NCBI GenBank assembly: GCA_965209015.1
Contig: OZ242367.1
Span: 682,001 to 746,000, forward strand
Length of the DNA: 64,000 nucleotides
Source: Bin80 sp965209015
GTDB taxonomy: Bacteria; Bacteroidota; Rhodothermia; Rhodothermales; Bin80
Direction of reading: 5' to 3'
Under the pieces are notes generated by a model. That model ran no database searches, was not told the origin of the DNA, and was given only the letters and a program-made list of their open reading frames with translations. The position numbers and the translations under genes are program-made. This document shows, piece after piece, positions 17,412 through 26,298 of the stretch; the stretch's first letter is position 1, and every line of letters begins with the position of its first letter.

Positions 17412-18557
17412 ATGTCTACGGCTATCTACCTGGACTATAATGCAACGACGCCGGTTGATCCCCGCGTTCTTGACAGGATGATGCCCTTCTTCACAGAGCA
17501 ATATGGGAATCCTTCAAGTCAATCCCACATGTACGGATGGGCTGCAAGTGCTGCAGTTGAGAAAGCGCGGATGGAGGTAGCAGGGTGCATTGGCGCATCC
17601 CGTCCAAGTGAAGTGACATTCACGAGTGGTGCAACGGAGGGGATCAATACTGCAATAAAGAGCCTGTTGGCAATGCTCTCCCACCGCGGCAGACACATAG
17701 TTACCGTGCGGACAGAGCACAGTGCGGTAACCCGTGCCTGTCAATACATGGAACAGAATGGATGGAGAGTAACTTACCTGCCAGTTGACTCCAATGGACT
17801 TCTAGATTTAGACCTCCTGAAAGATAGTCTCACAGATGAAACAGTCTTAGTTAGCGTGATGTGGGCAAATAACGAGACGGGGGTCATTCAGCCAATTTCA
17901 GAGATTGGAAAAATAGTTCAAGAGAGAGGAATTCTATTCATGACCGATGCGACCCAAGCGATCGGAAAGTTAGCGGTGTCGGTAGAGAATATAGATATTC
18001 TGGTTTGTTGTGCACACAAGGTCTATGGTCCTAAAGGGGTAGGAGGAATGTTTGTTCGTAGTCGCGTTCGATGTGCCCCCTTAATTGAGGGGGGTGGGCA
18101 GGAGAGAGGTTGGCGAGGTGGGACCCATAATGTTACAGGAATTGTCGGAATGGGCGAAGCGTTCCGATTAGCAAACCTTGAGTATGAGCAAGACCAAGAA
18201 CGTCTTTCGAATTTAAGAGACAAATTTGAGCATACCTTGATTGAAGCAGGACTTGAGGTGGCCATTCATGGTACGGGTGCTCAGAGACTTTGCCAGACAT
18301 CTAGCATATCATTCCATCATTTGAATTTGGAGAGACTGTTGTTGTCCATTCGCACCCTGGCGGTGGGCACCGGAAGTGCCTGTGGATCTTCCAACTATGC
18401 ACCTAGTTCTGTACTCACTACAATGGGAGTTAGCACCGATCTAGCCGGGCAGACCTTGCGAATCAGCCTGGGGCGTCCCACAACTGAGCAAGAGGTTCAT
18501 ACTGCATCTGAGAGAATCATCGAAGCTGTGAATCAACTGCACAAAAAAACTGGATAA
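17412..18557 (+). CDS. Cysteine desulfurase (NifS/IscS family)
   Basis: 381 residues, PLP-dependent. It removes sulfur from cysteine as an enzyme-bound persulfide for Fe-S clusters, thiolated tRNA and cofactors. Evidence: YLDYNATTPVDPRV start, TEHSAV (His103), MTDATQAIGK (Asp179), the PLP lysine Lys203 in CAHKVYGPKG, and the persulfide cysteine Cys324 in VGTGSACGSSNYAPS. The single-residue spacing of that loop and the length suit the NifS/IscS-like class I group. No iscU or scaffold gene is adjacent; the next gene (DUF2480) starts 5 bases after the stop, suggesting co-transcription and perhaps a shared role. Confidence 0.92.
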   Translation: MSTAIYLDYNATTPVDPRVLDRMMPFFTEQYGNPSSQSHMYGWAASAAVEKARMEVAGCIGASRPSEVTFTSGATEGINTAIKSLLAMLSHRGRHIVTVRTEHSAVTRACQYMEQNGWRVTYLPVDSNGLLDLDLLKDSLTDETVLVSVMWANNETGVIQPISEIGKIVQERGILFMTDATQAIGKLAVSVENIDILVCCAHKVYGPKGVGGMFVRSRVRCAPLIEGGGQERGWRGGTHNVTGIVGMGEAFRLANLEYEQDQERLSNLRDKFEHTLIEAGLEVAIHGTGAQRLCQTSSISFHHLNLERLLLSIRTLAVGTGSACGSSNYAPSSVLTTMGVSTDLAGQTLRISLGRPTTEQEVHTASERIIEAVNQLHKKTG

Positions 18558-18562
18558 AACGG

Positions 18563-19081
18563 ATGGAAGTCGTGAATCGTGTGGCCCAAAGTGGTATTGA
18601 AGTATATGATCTGGAGCTACTCTGGTCCCCCGTTGAAATTAAAGAACTAGACCTTGCCCAATTTCTGGAACAGCAACTCCTTTTGCGAGAGAAGCCTTTC
18701 CGTACAAAAGTTGTTGCATACGATTGGGAGGAATTTTATGATGTACATGTTGCACTTTTTTGCAGCACGGAAGCATTGGTCCCCATGTGGGCATACATGC
18801 TGATTGCTTCGTGTCTTGATCATGCACGGAGCATTACCATGGGACGTTCGGCAGATGTAATTCGAGAGCAGTTTACACTGGCTTTGGAAGCTGAAGATTG
18901 GAATAGGTTTTCGGATAAGATCGTGGTGGTGAAAGGGTGTGGATCAGGAACTGTACCCGAAAGTGCGTATGCAAAGGCGATGAACGAGCTTCAGAAGGTC
19001 GCTCGCAAAGTCATGTTTGGTGAGCCATGTTCCAGCGTACCAATCTGGAGACGTTCCAACCTCCATTCCCATCCAGGGTAA
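18563..19081 (+). CDS. DUF2480 family protein
   Basis: 172 residues matching the DUF2480 family known mainly from Bacteroidota: NRVAQSGIEVYDLE start, LREKPFRTKVVAYDWEEF, CSTEALVPMWAYML, a conserved VVKGCGSGTVPESAY and the closing MFGEPCSSVPIW. Conserved cysteines (KGCG and EPCSSVP) and the position directly behind a cysteine desulfurase suggest a link to sulfur transfer or Fe-S assembly. This is inference; no activity is established as far as I know. Confidence 0.85.
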   Translation: MEVVNRVAQSGIEVYDLELLWSPVEIKELDLAQFLEQQLLLREKPFRTKVVAYDWEEFYDVHVALFCSTEALVPMWAYMLIASCLDHARSITMGRSADVIREQFTLALEAEDWNRFSDKIVVVKGCGSGTVPESAYAKAMNELQKVARKVMFGEPCSSVPIWRRSNLHSHPG

Positions 19082-19117
19082 CCCGTGACTACACCTCGGG
19101 TATCAATTATATTATTT

Positions 19118-20302
19118 GGTTCTAGCGCGAATATTGTGGCTGGAGGTCTAAGCCTCCATGGAAAAAGAGGACCGTACTTCGGAAATTTTTGAATTTTCTA
19201 TATCCTCTTCCGACGGGTTTGACTTCTTGAATCTTGCCGTTGATTCGTTCTGCTCATGGCACATACGCTTTTAAGCCATAGCTTGAAGTACTTTTTTGCA
19301 TCGCCGAAAGCACGGCATCGAAAGATCGCCTTAAATTCCTCTCTCCGTCTCCAGGCAATGCGGACCTGCAAGTTCAATTTCTGGATCGCCTGAAATGTAT
19401 CCTCTTGCGGTGCGGTTCGCTTCGTTTTTCAGGAGCGCATACCGGCTATGTTTGAGTTCCGTGCTGCTTGACCTCGCGTCTGCGAACTTGATCGATCGCT
19501 TTGTTGAGATACTGGATCAGGTGAAAGCGATCATGGATTAGCGTCGCATGTGGAAACTGCTCGGTGGCACAAGAAATAGAGGCCTTCCACCTATCGGTCG
19601 TAAGGGTCTGGATCTCGTCCTTTAGATCCCCCAGAAGTCCCTGTAACAAGGCGGTTACGCTATGTTTGTCGCGTCCCTGTCCTACATCAAGGACCACGCC
19701 TCGTTCGGAATCACTTACGCCGGTGGCGTACTTGTGGCCGTGATGAATCGCCTTCTCATCTACACTCACATGCGAAATGCCTTGCAGCACACGCCGCCGT
19801 TCCCCAAACTCCACACTGCGGTGCAGGATCTGATTCTCCACATCAAACTTGCAACGAAGCAACTCCGCCGTCTTCGTTTGATTCTTCGTCGCTTGGAGCA
19901 ATCGAATCGTCCAGGATTCAAAGGCTTTTGTATAACGTTGCGAAGCACTTGACCAGAGAACCTCAATTGTGTTCACCCCTGCGGAAGACTTGACCCGAGG
20001 GACCTAGCAGTGGACAAAACATCGAAACTGAAACCAATCCAGATGCCACCAAGAACGCTCCTTACGGTGGTCATACAACGTTCCTGTCTCCCCAGTCTTC
20101 GGGCAGATCAACGAACGACCCGAATGGGATATATAAATGTCAATCCGCTGAGCTTCCGCATCCAAAAGCATCCGATCAATCCTCCACTCGCTTCCTAATT
20201 GTAAGCTGTTGGCGCACCGCAAAATCTAGAACTGATTCCATGAAAATATGTAAATTTAGAGAGAGCGAAAGGTAAGCATTCCACACGAATTGCGGCAGAA
20301 CC
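19118..20302 (-). mobile_element. Decayed ISL3-family insertion sequence
   Basis: 1185 bases bounded by imperfect 22-base terminal inverted repeats: GGTTCTAGCGCGAATATTGTGG at 19118-19139, and on the minus strand GGTTCTGCCGCAATTCGTGTGG at 20302-20281 (16 of 22 identical). The only gene inside is a broken ISL3-type transposase on the minus strand that ends 4 bases before the left boundary. The flanking 8-mers are not identical, so no target duplication survives. The element is shorter than usual for ISL3 (1.3-1.5 kb) because of an internal deletion. It lies between DUF2480 and the 3' end of the Fic gene. Confidence 0.8.
19122..20222 (-). pseudogene. ISL3-family transposase, inactivated
   Basis: Reading from 20222: an N-terminal zinc-finger-like region (SLICPKTGETGTLYDHR), an in-frame TAG at 20004-20006 within ...FRCFVHC-stop-VPRVKSS, then the DDE domain in the same frame with HVSVDEKAIHHGHKYATGVSD and LTTDRWKASI, and HDRFHLIQYLNKAID. 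A frameshift near 19450 follows: the other frame continues TELKHSRYALLKNEANRTA. A deletion of roughly 40 codons lies around 19245-19260, between KKYFKLWLKS and ERINGKIQEV. The final segment GRGYRKFKNFRSTVLFFHGG...QPQYSR ends at the stop 19122-19124. One nonsense mutation, at least one frameshift and a deletion mean it cannot make active transposase. Confidence 0.85.
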
Positions 20303-20347
20303 ACATAATGATCAATGAAACGACTAATATAAACGCGTGGTTGAGCA

Positions 20348-21544
20348 TCATGCTCGTATTGGCCTGAAGGCATACATCTTCTCCACCTTCGCATAATAGC
20401 CCCTCTTCTGTCTTCCCAGAAAGTCTTTCACTGTCAACCAATTCAGATCACGAGAAAGTGTTTTAGTTGTTTTTGAGGCATACAGTCTTGCAATATTTGG
20501 AGTTAGATCCGTAATATTTTTCTTGAGAACCGGCCTTGACGATTGGCTAAGAGCTAAGGCCACCTCTCGCCGCCGCCGCATAGCGAGGGATTGAGGGAGT
20601 AGCTTAAATCTACTGTACACATAATGCTCCCACGCGAGTCTTAATTGCATCTCTTCAACGGTTTTGTTCTGGTTCCGAAGTCCATCTACAAGCCCCTCTA
20701 TGGAGTAGTACAGAAAACCCATAGGATCTCCGCGGCCAGAATTGGCTTTACTTGAACGATCAAGCTGTCGATAGTACTCGGATCGAGTGAGATTGTAGTG
20801 ATCACTAAGTAGATGAGCACAGGGAGATGGAACACCTTCGCACGCAAGAATCATGAGTTCTGCTAATCGGGCCGTACGCCCATTCCCATCCCCAAACGCA
20901 TGGATCCAGGCAAGATATAAATGAACAAAGATCGCTCGTAGAATGGCCGATGCGATACGATTAGAATGTTGATCATTCAAATCGAGTGACCATTTGTCTT
21001 TCTCCAGCCACTTACAAAGCTTACCAATAAGGAAAGCACAGTCTCCGCGGGGAGCACCTCTGTAGCGAAAAACTCCAACAGAAAATGTTGGGATTTCACC
21101 AGGGACGACTCCCTCTTCAAGATGTTCTTCAAGGCCAGAGAGTAGGCGTCGATTGGCTTCAGAGATCCACTGAGGGGTGAGTATAGGTGGATTTCCAGCG
21201 ACAATGTCTTCAAAGATCTTTTCAAAAGCAATAAGAACATTTTTTACTTCACGTTGGAGATATTCTTGGGACTTGGGAAGGTGTAGGTCCTCTTCCAGAA
21301 TTGCCTTTATCTGCTCCTCTGAGAGAGTATTTCCTTCAATTGCGGTCGTTGCACGAGCTCCTTTGATCAGAAAAATCGTATGAAGATCCTTGGCTACTGT
21401 TGGAGGGAGTACCGCTTGAGCAATCTGGTCAACTCGCGCAACTGCTTCACCAAGTAACGACCAAAAAGAAGGAGTAGCACGCTCCAAATGGTGCTCAAAA
21501 TCAATCCATGGATGGGTGCGAAGATACTCTCGAACGCTTGTCAT
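20348..21544 (-). CDS. Fic family protein (putative AMP-transferase)
   Basis: 398 residues. The Fic core motif is HAFGDGNGRTAR at residues 215-226 (consensus HPFxDGNGRxxR; Pro is replaced by Ala), with catalytic His215 retained. An inhibitory-helix motif TTAIEGN (66-72; consensus S/TxxxE-G/N with Glu70) lies upstream, so this is a class II Fic protein regulated in cis, not a toxin needing a separate antitoxin. The C-terminal ~90 residues look like a winged-helix domain (LTPNIARLYASKTTKTLSRDLNWL). Fic enzymes usually transfer AMP to hydroxyl groups of target proteins; the target here is unknown. It stops 46 bases from the boundary of the dead IS and appears intact. Confidence 0.9.
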   Translation of the reverse strand: MTSVREYLRTHPWIDFEHHLERATPSFWSLLGEAVARVDQIAQAVLPPTVAKDLHTIFLIKGARATTAIEGNTLSEEQIKAILEEDLHLPKSQEYLQREVKNVLIAFEKIFEDIVAGNPPILTPQWISEANRRLLSGLEEHLEEGVVPGEIPTFSVGVFRYRGAPRGDCAFLIGKLCKWLEKDKWSLDLNDQHSNRIASAILRAIFVHLYLAWIHAFGDGNGRTARLAELMILACEGVPSPCAHLLSDHYNLTRSEYYRQLDRSSKANSGRGDPMGFLYYSIEGLVDGLRNQNKTVEEMQLRLAWEHYVYSRFKLLPQSLAMRRRREVALALSQSSRPVLKKNITDLTPNIARLYASKTTKTLSRDLNWLTVKDFLGRQKRGYYAKVEKMYAFRPIRA

Positions 21545-22128
21545 GGTAGGGTCCTATTACAGACTATAAATGATTTCAAAGAGTGATCAAATGACACGAG
21601 TGCCTCAGAACGCACCATCTAACTTAACGAGGGGCAGCGAATATTTGATCAAATAAATACGTAGTCAAAATAATTTTAACCCGTGAAATGTCTATCAAAA
21701 TGTCCAATAATTTACGGAATGATTACCAAGTAATCAATGATGAAGAATAATCATCAGAGTACAGGACAAGCTAACTCTGGTAGAGCGATAAATCTAAGCT
21801 CTCTGGAAGTATATAGTATTCGTTACCAGAGTCTCTGATGAGAGTACCAATGAGGCATAGTAGTTCAAGGATTCGAGGGAGAGGGAGACCTGCCATCAAT
21901 TCAAGTGGACATTACATCAATAAGGAAGCATGGAGATGATGAAAAGATCCTCTTGGGAGATAGAATCGTATCCTGGAAATCAAACTACAATGCCAGTATT
22001 GTCCTCATGCATGAGATACGACCTAAGCATGGAACTGGTCTTAACCATTGATCCTGACCTATGCACTGAGAGCATTCCTGATCCTAACAGAACCAGTCAA
22101 CAATTCGGATCCAGTCACTTGATGGATT
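21545..22128. other. Non-coding accessory stretch
   Basis: 584 bases upstream of the Fic gene up to the second IS relic. No reading frame shows protein-like composition, and no RNA gene or repeat was recognised. The Fic promoter must lie in the first part; candidates are not distinctive. Confidence 0.4.
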
Positions 22129-22444
22129 GGTTCTACCGCGAATATTGTGGCTGGAGGTTAAATTCTCCGAAGAAGAATAGAATCGCATTGCTGAAAATTG
22201 CAAAGATTCTTTATCCTCTCCCAATCATTTTGAGTTCTTGGATTTTGCTGTAATTAGCTCTGTGATGGTATTCAATCGTATCGAATAGAACACATTACAG
22301 GCTATGGTAAGATGTGACTGACACATCTCGGGAACCTTGATAACTGTTTTGATGTCCCTCTTTCCAACACGAAATCATGTACATTTGTACAGATTCCCCT
22401 AGTTCATAAAATGCTTCTGATCCCATACAAATTGCGGTAGAACC
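22129..22444 (-). mobile_element. 316-base relic of the same ISL3-type element
   Basis: The left end GGTTCTACCGCGAATATTGTGG (22129-22150) matches the left end of the 19118 element at 21 of 22 positions, and the following CTGGAGGT is identical. The right end, read on the minus strand from 22444, is GGTTCTACCGCAATTTGTATGG (17 of 22 to its own left end). The minus strand still encodes a degraded transposase tail (SKIQELKMIGRG, stop, ...FFFGEFNLQPQYSR) ending in the same QPQYSR-stop as the larger copy. The interior is deleted. It resembles a MITE in size, but the coding trace shows that it arose by internal deletion. Confidence 0.75.
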
Positions 22445-22672
22445 ACTTCTTGCTCTTTATCATCTTCTGTGTGATAGTTGAGGGTCCGCAGGAAATAAAC
22501 CTTGAATACCATACTTGTCAATCCAATGGGGAATCAAATTCGGAGGAGGAAACGGGAAACAACTCAGTTGAGAGTACAATGCAGACCACCACGATAGAAA
22601 TACATTTTCACTGTAGACCATTCTCCAATGATCCGTCCACCCCGAACACCAATAGGTTATTTTTCTCCATCT

Positions 22673-22933
22673 CTAACCACTTCGTTTCCCCTCGTTCAGG
22701 TTGGAATCAGAGATATTTGAAGTGACTATGGTTTGGTGCCCTAGATGATCATTGAGTAGGTAGCGGTAAAGTTTGAGAGTAACTTCCATTTTGTTCTCTT
22801 CCAGCCAATTTTGGGCTTCTGCGGTCATGATTAAGGTGCGACAGTCTGTGTCTGCCACCACTGAGGAAGAATCATTCTTGAGAGTAGTTACAAATCGGAG
22901 TGCATCTCCAGGGCTGAATTGGTAGAGACGTTT
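22673..22933 (-). pseudogene. Out-of-frame C-terminal part of the SulP protein (cyclic-nucleotide-binding-like domain)
   Basis: Directly after the SulP frame loses its way, another minus-strand frame continues the domain: KRLYQFSPGDALRFVTTL, then SSSVVADTDCRTLIMTAEAQNWL and ETLKLYRYLL-like helices (VTLKLYRYLLNDHLGHQT). This is the second half of a cNMP-binding-fold domain, as in SulP-STAS-cNMP fusions (typical GPGxxxGEM...SASVVAE.DC.LY). The break is at the three T residues 22931-22933 (AAA on the coding strand). Adding one A restores ...NRAVKRLYQFSPG and joins the two frames into a protein of ~740 residues. Confidence 0.75.
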
Positions 22934-24900
22934 ACCGCTCGGTTATAGACGGATGCCCTTCCAGAGACCAGTAGTTGGAGCTCATTTCCAATTGAGATTG
23001 ACTCATTCTTGACATATTCATGAGGGGTAAGCCATTCACGTAGACCTTCTATTAAATCTTCAAAGTGTATCTGCCGCTCGAGGTGGCTCTCTAAGTCATC
23101 CATGGCATGCTCCAGTAAGGAGGTACGGCGTTCAGGGGATGCATCCACATTACTCTTCCACATCGTGAGAACCACATCTTCACAGCGCTCTAAAGCTTGG
23201 TTTTCATTTGCCTCAAATATGAGCTTGGCAAAAACTAATGGCCGGAGGACACGCCGAAAGGCAGAATGTAACTGCTCGGATACACCGTTCAGTATGAAGA
23301 CCACCTCGCTATTGATTGCCTTTTGCAGGAATCGAGAGAGTTCACTGATCGCGGAGAAATCCAAGCCAGAGACTGCAGAGAAATCCAGCATGAGACACAG
23401 GGGTTTGGGACGTTCCTCCAGAGCCGTTTTGAGTTGACTCATCAGAGTGCCAATACTCCCAAAGAAAATATAGCCGCGTAGCCTGTATATTTTCACACGA
23501 TTACCGTCCCGGAGCAAAATTGTACGGTCTGGGACGGTGCGAGCTTTATTGCCACGCCGTTCGCGGGCTGTGAACTGAGCTTCAATGGGATCTACACGAC
23601 TGAGGCGGATTGCGAAAAATACGAGCATGATGCCCATTCCTGCGATCACACCTTCAATGAGTCCGACAGAGATAATCGTCAGAGAGATTATAAGAATAAC
23701 CCCAAATTCCGCTCTGGGGAGACGTTTATAATTTTGTAATAGTCCCTGACTTACGAGCCCCACTCCCGCAAAGATCAGAATGCCACCAATCAGTGCCGTC
23801 GGAAGGATTTCCAGAATTTTATCTCCAAAGACCAATACACCACCGATTAATAAGGATGCAATCACACCTACCAGCCGAGTCTCTGCACCCAATAGTTTGC
23901 TACGCACAGAGCCAGAGAGGATGGTTGACACGACCGTTCCTCCACAGGTTCCTGCAAGCAAGGTAGCATATCCGGTAGCCTTAAATTCTAGGTTCCAGTC
24001 TATCTCCTCATTGACTGCAAGTTCAAGCCCTGCAATACCTAGGATAATACAAATCAATGCAATCAGGATAAGGGTCAGTAGCTGAGGGATTTGAGGCAGA
24101 AATGCACCCCACTTCACATGTATGAGGTCAGATGGGAGAAAAGACGGCCACAGTTGTCCTCCTGCCGTACTGGTGAGTAATAGGTCCAACTGCCTTGCCT
24201 CATGACTATCCAGACCAACATAACGCAGGACAATATGATAGGCAATAACTAGAAGTGCTGCCCCCACAGGCAAGATCAACACATTTCCCCAGCGTTTCAA
24301 CGCGTAATAAATGAGGATGCCAAAAATGATACCAGGAAATATGATCCAAAACTGTGCAGAATCCAGAGTCAAGAAGGTAGTCCACCCGAGTCCCTGTGCC
24401 CCCATTAAAGACAGTGCGGCTAAGCATACTTGACCACCAATACCTGCCAGAAATCCCGCAGCAACTGAGTATGGGATAAAACGCACCAGCCGGGCCAAGC
24501 GAAAATGGCCGATCATGAGACAGCAAATTCCTGTGGCGACTGCACTGATGATAAGTGCACTAACTACGGTGCTGAATAACTGCTCTTCAGGCGCCTCAAT
24601 AGTAGATGCGATGGATGCCATAATGACCACCAGTGCCGGTGATAGCCCGGCAATGATACCGCGGTAATTGCTTGCCAAGGCCATGATTAGACAGGCTGCA
24701 AAGCTTCCAAACAGTATCAACCCAATGCCCTGAGAAGAGTAGGATTCCAGGGCATCGTAGAAGATGAGACTTCCAAAGGCAATCTGAGCAACAACGATTC
24801 CTAAGCCAGAGGTTAACCCAGACGAGAGTGCTGGAATTAACTTTGAGGAAAAGAGATCTTTGCGAAGTTCAGAGAACAGTTCTATGAGAGCAGAAGTCAC
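22888..24900 (-). CDS. SulP family anion transporter with STAS domain (C-terminus frameshifted)
   Basis: 670 residues as read. N-terminal ~430 residues: about 12-14 hydrophobic spans of the SulP/SLC26 type (sulfate, bicarbonate or other anion transport in the inner membrane), including ALASNYRGIIAGLSPALVVIMA. Residues ~475-575: a STAS domain (LMLDFSAVSGLDFSAISELSRFL). From ~600 a cyclic-nucleotide-binding-like domain begins (NELQLLVSGRASVYNRAV) and is cut by a one-base frameshift at 22931-22933, so translation ends at 22888 with 14 unrelated residues. Transport and STAS parts are complete, so the protein may still function without the sensory tail. The substrate cannot be told from sequence. 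Confidence 0.88.
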   Translation of the reverse strand: MTSALIELFSELRKDLFSSKLIPALSSGLTSGLGIVVAQIAFGSLIFYDALESYSSQGIGLILFGSFAACLIMALASNYRGIIAGLSPALVVIMASIASTIEAPEEQLFSTVVSALIISAVATGICCLMIGHFRLARLVRFIPYSVAAGFLAGIGGQVCLAALSLMGAQGLGWTTFLTLDSAQFWIIFPGIIFGILIYYALKRWGNVLILPVGAALLVIAYHIVLRYVGLDSHEARQLDLLLTSTAGGQLWPSFLPSDLIHVKWGAFLPQIPQLLTLILIALICIILGIAGLELAVNEEIDWNLEFKATGYATLLAGTCGGTVVSTILSGSVRSKLLGAETRLVGVIASLLIGGVLVFGDKILEILPTALIGGILIFAGVGLVSQGLLQNYKRLPRAEFGVILIISLTIISVGLIEGVIAGMGIMLVFFAIRLSRVDPIEAQFTARERRGNKARTVPDRTILLRDGNRVKIYRLRGYIFFGSIGTLMSQLKTALEERPKPLCLMLDFSAVSGLDFSAISELSRFLQKAINSEVVFILNGVSEQLHSAFRRVLRPLVFAKLIFEANENQALERCEDVVLTMWKSNVDASPERRTSLLEHAMDDLESHLERQIHFEDLIEGLREWLTPHEYVKNESISIGNELQLLVSGRASVYNRAVNVSTNSALEMHSDL

Positions 24901-25481
24901 CAGTCAAAAAGAAATATGGTCGTGAGTAAAGGTGTGTTGAAGGAGTCACGGATTAGAAATTATCTTATCTTAATCACAGCAAGATCGTGTACATAGAGAG
25001 ACCGAAAGCAGTGAAATTCATTGACTGCAGTGGCTCGTGATAAGTCAGGTAATCTGACAGTTGGCCTCAGGTACAGATCTATTTTCATCATACGCACGGA
25101 AGAGATCTTCTGAAAGTTCAAAGATAACAGTTAGTGCCTATAGACTCATAAACGAAGGTTCTAAGAAGCTGTTTACAATTGCCAGAGCGGGCCGGTAGTT
25201 GACTTTACTTTATGAATACTTCTCTTAAATCATAGGGGGTATGCTCTCATAGATTCCTGATCAAATTCTCTTGCGATTGGGCCACGGAGATGCTAAGATT
25301 CCGCAGACTTTTGCATGAATATTTTTCTGAGAATCATCGGCATGACTGGTGTTAACGTTCAAGTGTAGATAGATATGATAAAGATCATGGATCAGTATTT
25401 TACATACTGGTTCCCTCGTGCCTGTATTATTGGTGTTCTGATATTATTCCGAGACAAATCAATGACTCCACATCTTTTTTT
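24901..25481. other. Intergenic region between divergent genes, nothing recognised
   Basis: 581 AT-rich bases between the SulP start and the SDR start. It should contain both promoters. No reading frame, repeat or RNA structure stands out. Confidence 0.4.
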
Positions 25482-26240
25482 ATGAAAATTGACCTCCAAG
25501 GAAGAGTTGCGTTAGTGACGGGTTCTAGTCGTGGGATTGGAAGAGCGATCGCGAGAAGTCTCGCACATAGTGGTTCAACCGTTGCCATCCATTATAACAG
25601 GGACCGGCAGCAGGCTAAAGAGGCTGCTCTGGAACTGGGGGATCATGCGAGTCTCTTTCAGGCAGACCTTTCCCAAGTTCAAGCATGCGAGATGCTCTTT
25701 CAGGACGTATTGGCATCCTACGGTCAGTTAGACATATTGGTCAACAATGCAGGTGTTGCGCAATTGGTGCCGAACTCTGCATCTACACAAGTCTGGATTG
25801 ATGCATGGGAGCAAATGATGGCGGTAAATGCACGAGCGACTGCACTCTTATGTCGTCTTGCGGTTAGACATTTTCAGACGCGACAGGAAGGTCGCATCAT
25901 TAACATCGCATCTCGTGCTGCTTTTCGCGGAGATACGGCAGAGTACATGATTTATGCTGCTTCAAAAGGATCTATGGTTTCACTAACGCGAAGCATTGCT
26001 CGTGCATACGGGAAAGACGGAATCAAGGCATTTATCCTTGCTCCTGGGTTTGTTCGTACAGAGATGGCCCAGAGTGCAATGGATTCATATGGGAAAGAAT
26101 TTATCTTGGAAGATCTTGCACTCAATCGCCTGACTGAACCAGAGGATATTGCTCCGATGGTAACACTTTTGGCCAGTGGACTGGCGGACCATGCTACTGG
26201 TGCATCAATTGATATGAATGCCGGAAGCTATGTACATTAA
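25482..26240 (+). CDS. SDR family oxidoreductase (FabG-like)
   Basis: 252 residues of classical short-chain dehydrogenase type: NADP(H)-binding TGSSRGIGRAIA at the N-terminus (preceded by the VALVTG strand), DILVNNAG, the catalytic serine in INIASRAA, the catalytic Tyr-Lys in YAASKG, and LAPGFVRTEMA. The closing LASGLADHATGASIDMNAGSYVH is typical of FabG-like reductases and sugar/alcohol dehydrogenases. Substrate unknown; it lies outside any fatty-acid gene cluster, so it should not be named fabG. It is convergent with mltG. Confidence 0.9.
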   Translation: MKIDLQGRVALVTGSSRGIGRAIARSLAHSGSTVAIHYNRDRQQAKEAALELGDHASLFQADLSQVQACEMLFQDVLASYGQLDILVNNAGVAQLVPNSASTQVWIDAWEQMMAVNARATALLCRLAVRHFQTRQEGRIINIASRAAFRGDTAEYMIYAASKGSMVSLTRSIARAYGKDGIKAFILAPGFVRTEMAQSAMDSYGKEFILEDLALNRLTEPEDIAPMVTLLASGLADHATGASIDMNAGSYVH

Positions 26241-26275
26241 TGGACGCTCATGATGAAGCTCACGAAAAGGGAGAC

Positions 26276-26296
26276 CATTTGAATATTCCTCAAATG
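26276..26296. terminator. Small AT-rich hairpin between convergent genes
   Basis: CATTTGA (26276-26282) pairs with TCAAATG (26290-26296) around a 7-base loop, in the 58-base gap between the SDR stop and the mltG stop. No long T-run follows, so it is at best a weak bidirectional terminator. Confidence 0.3.
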
Positions 26297-26298
26297 AA

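Noticed and set aside
19081..20310. 8-base target duplication flanking the IS
   Set aside because: The flanking octamers (TATTATTT and ACATAATG) do not match, so no duplication can be claimed.
22450..22725. 91-residue plus-strand frame downstream of SulP
   Set aside because: It overlaps antisense the readable cNMP-domain continuation, and the composition is unlike a protein.
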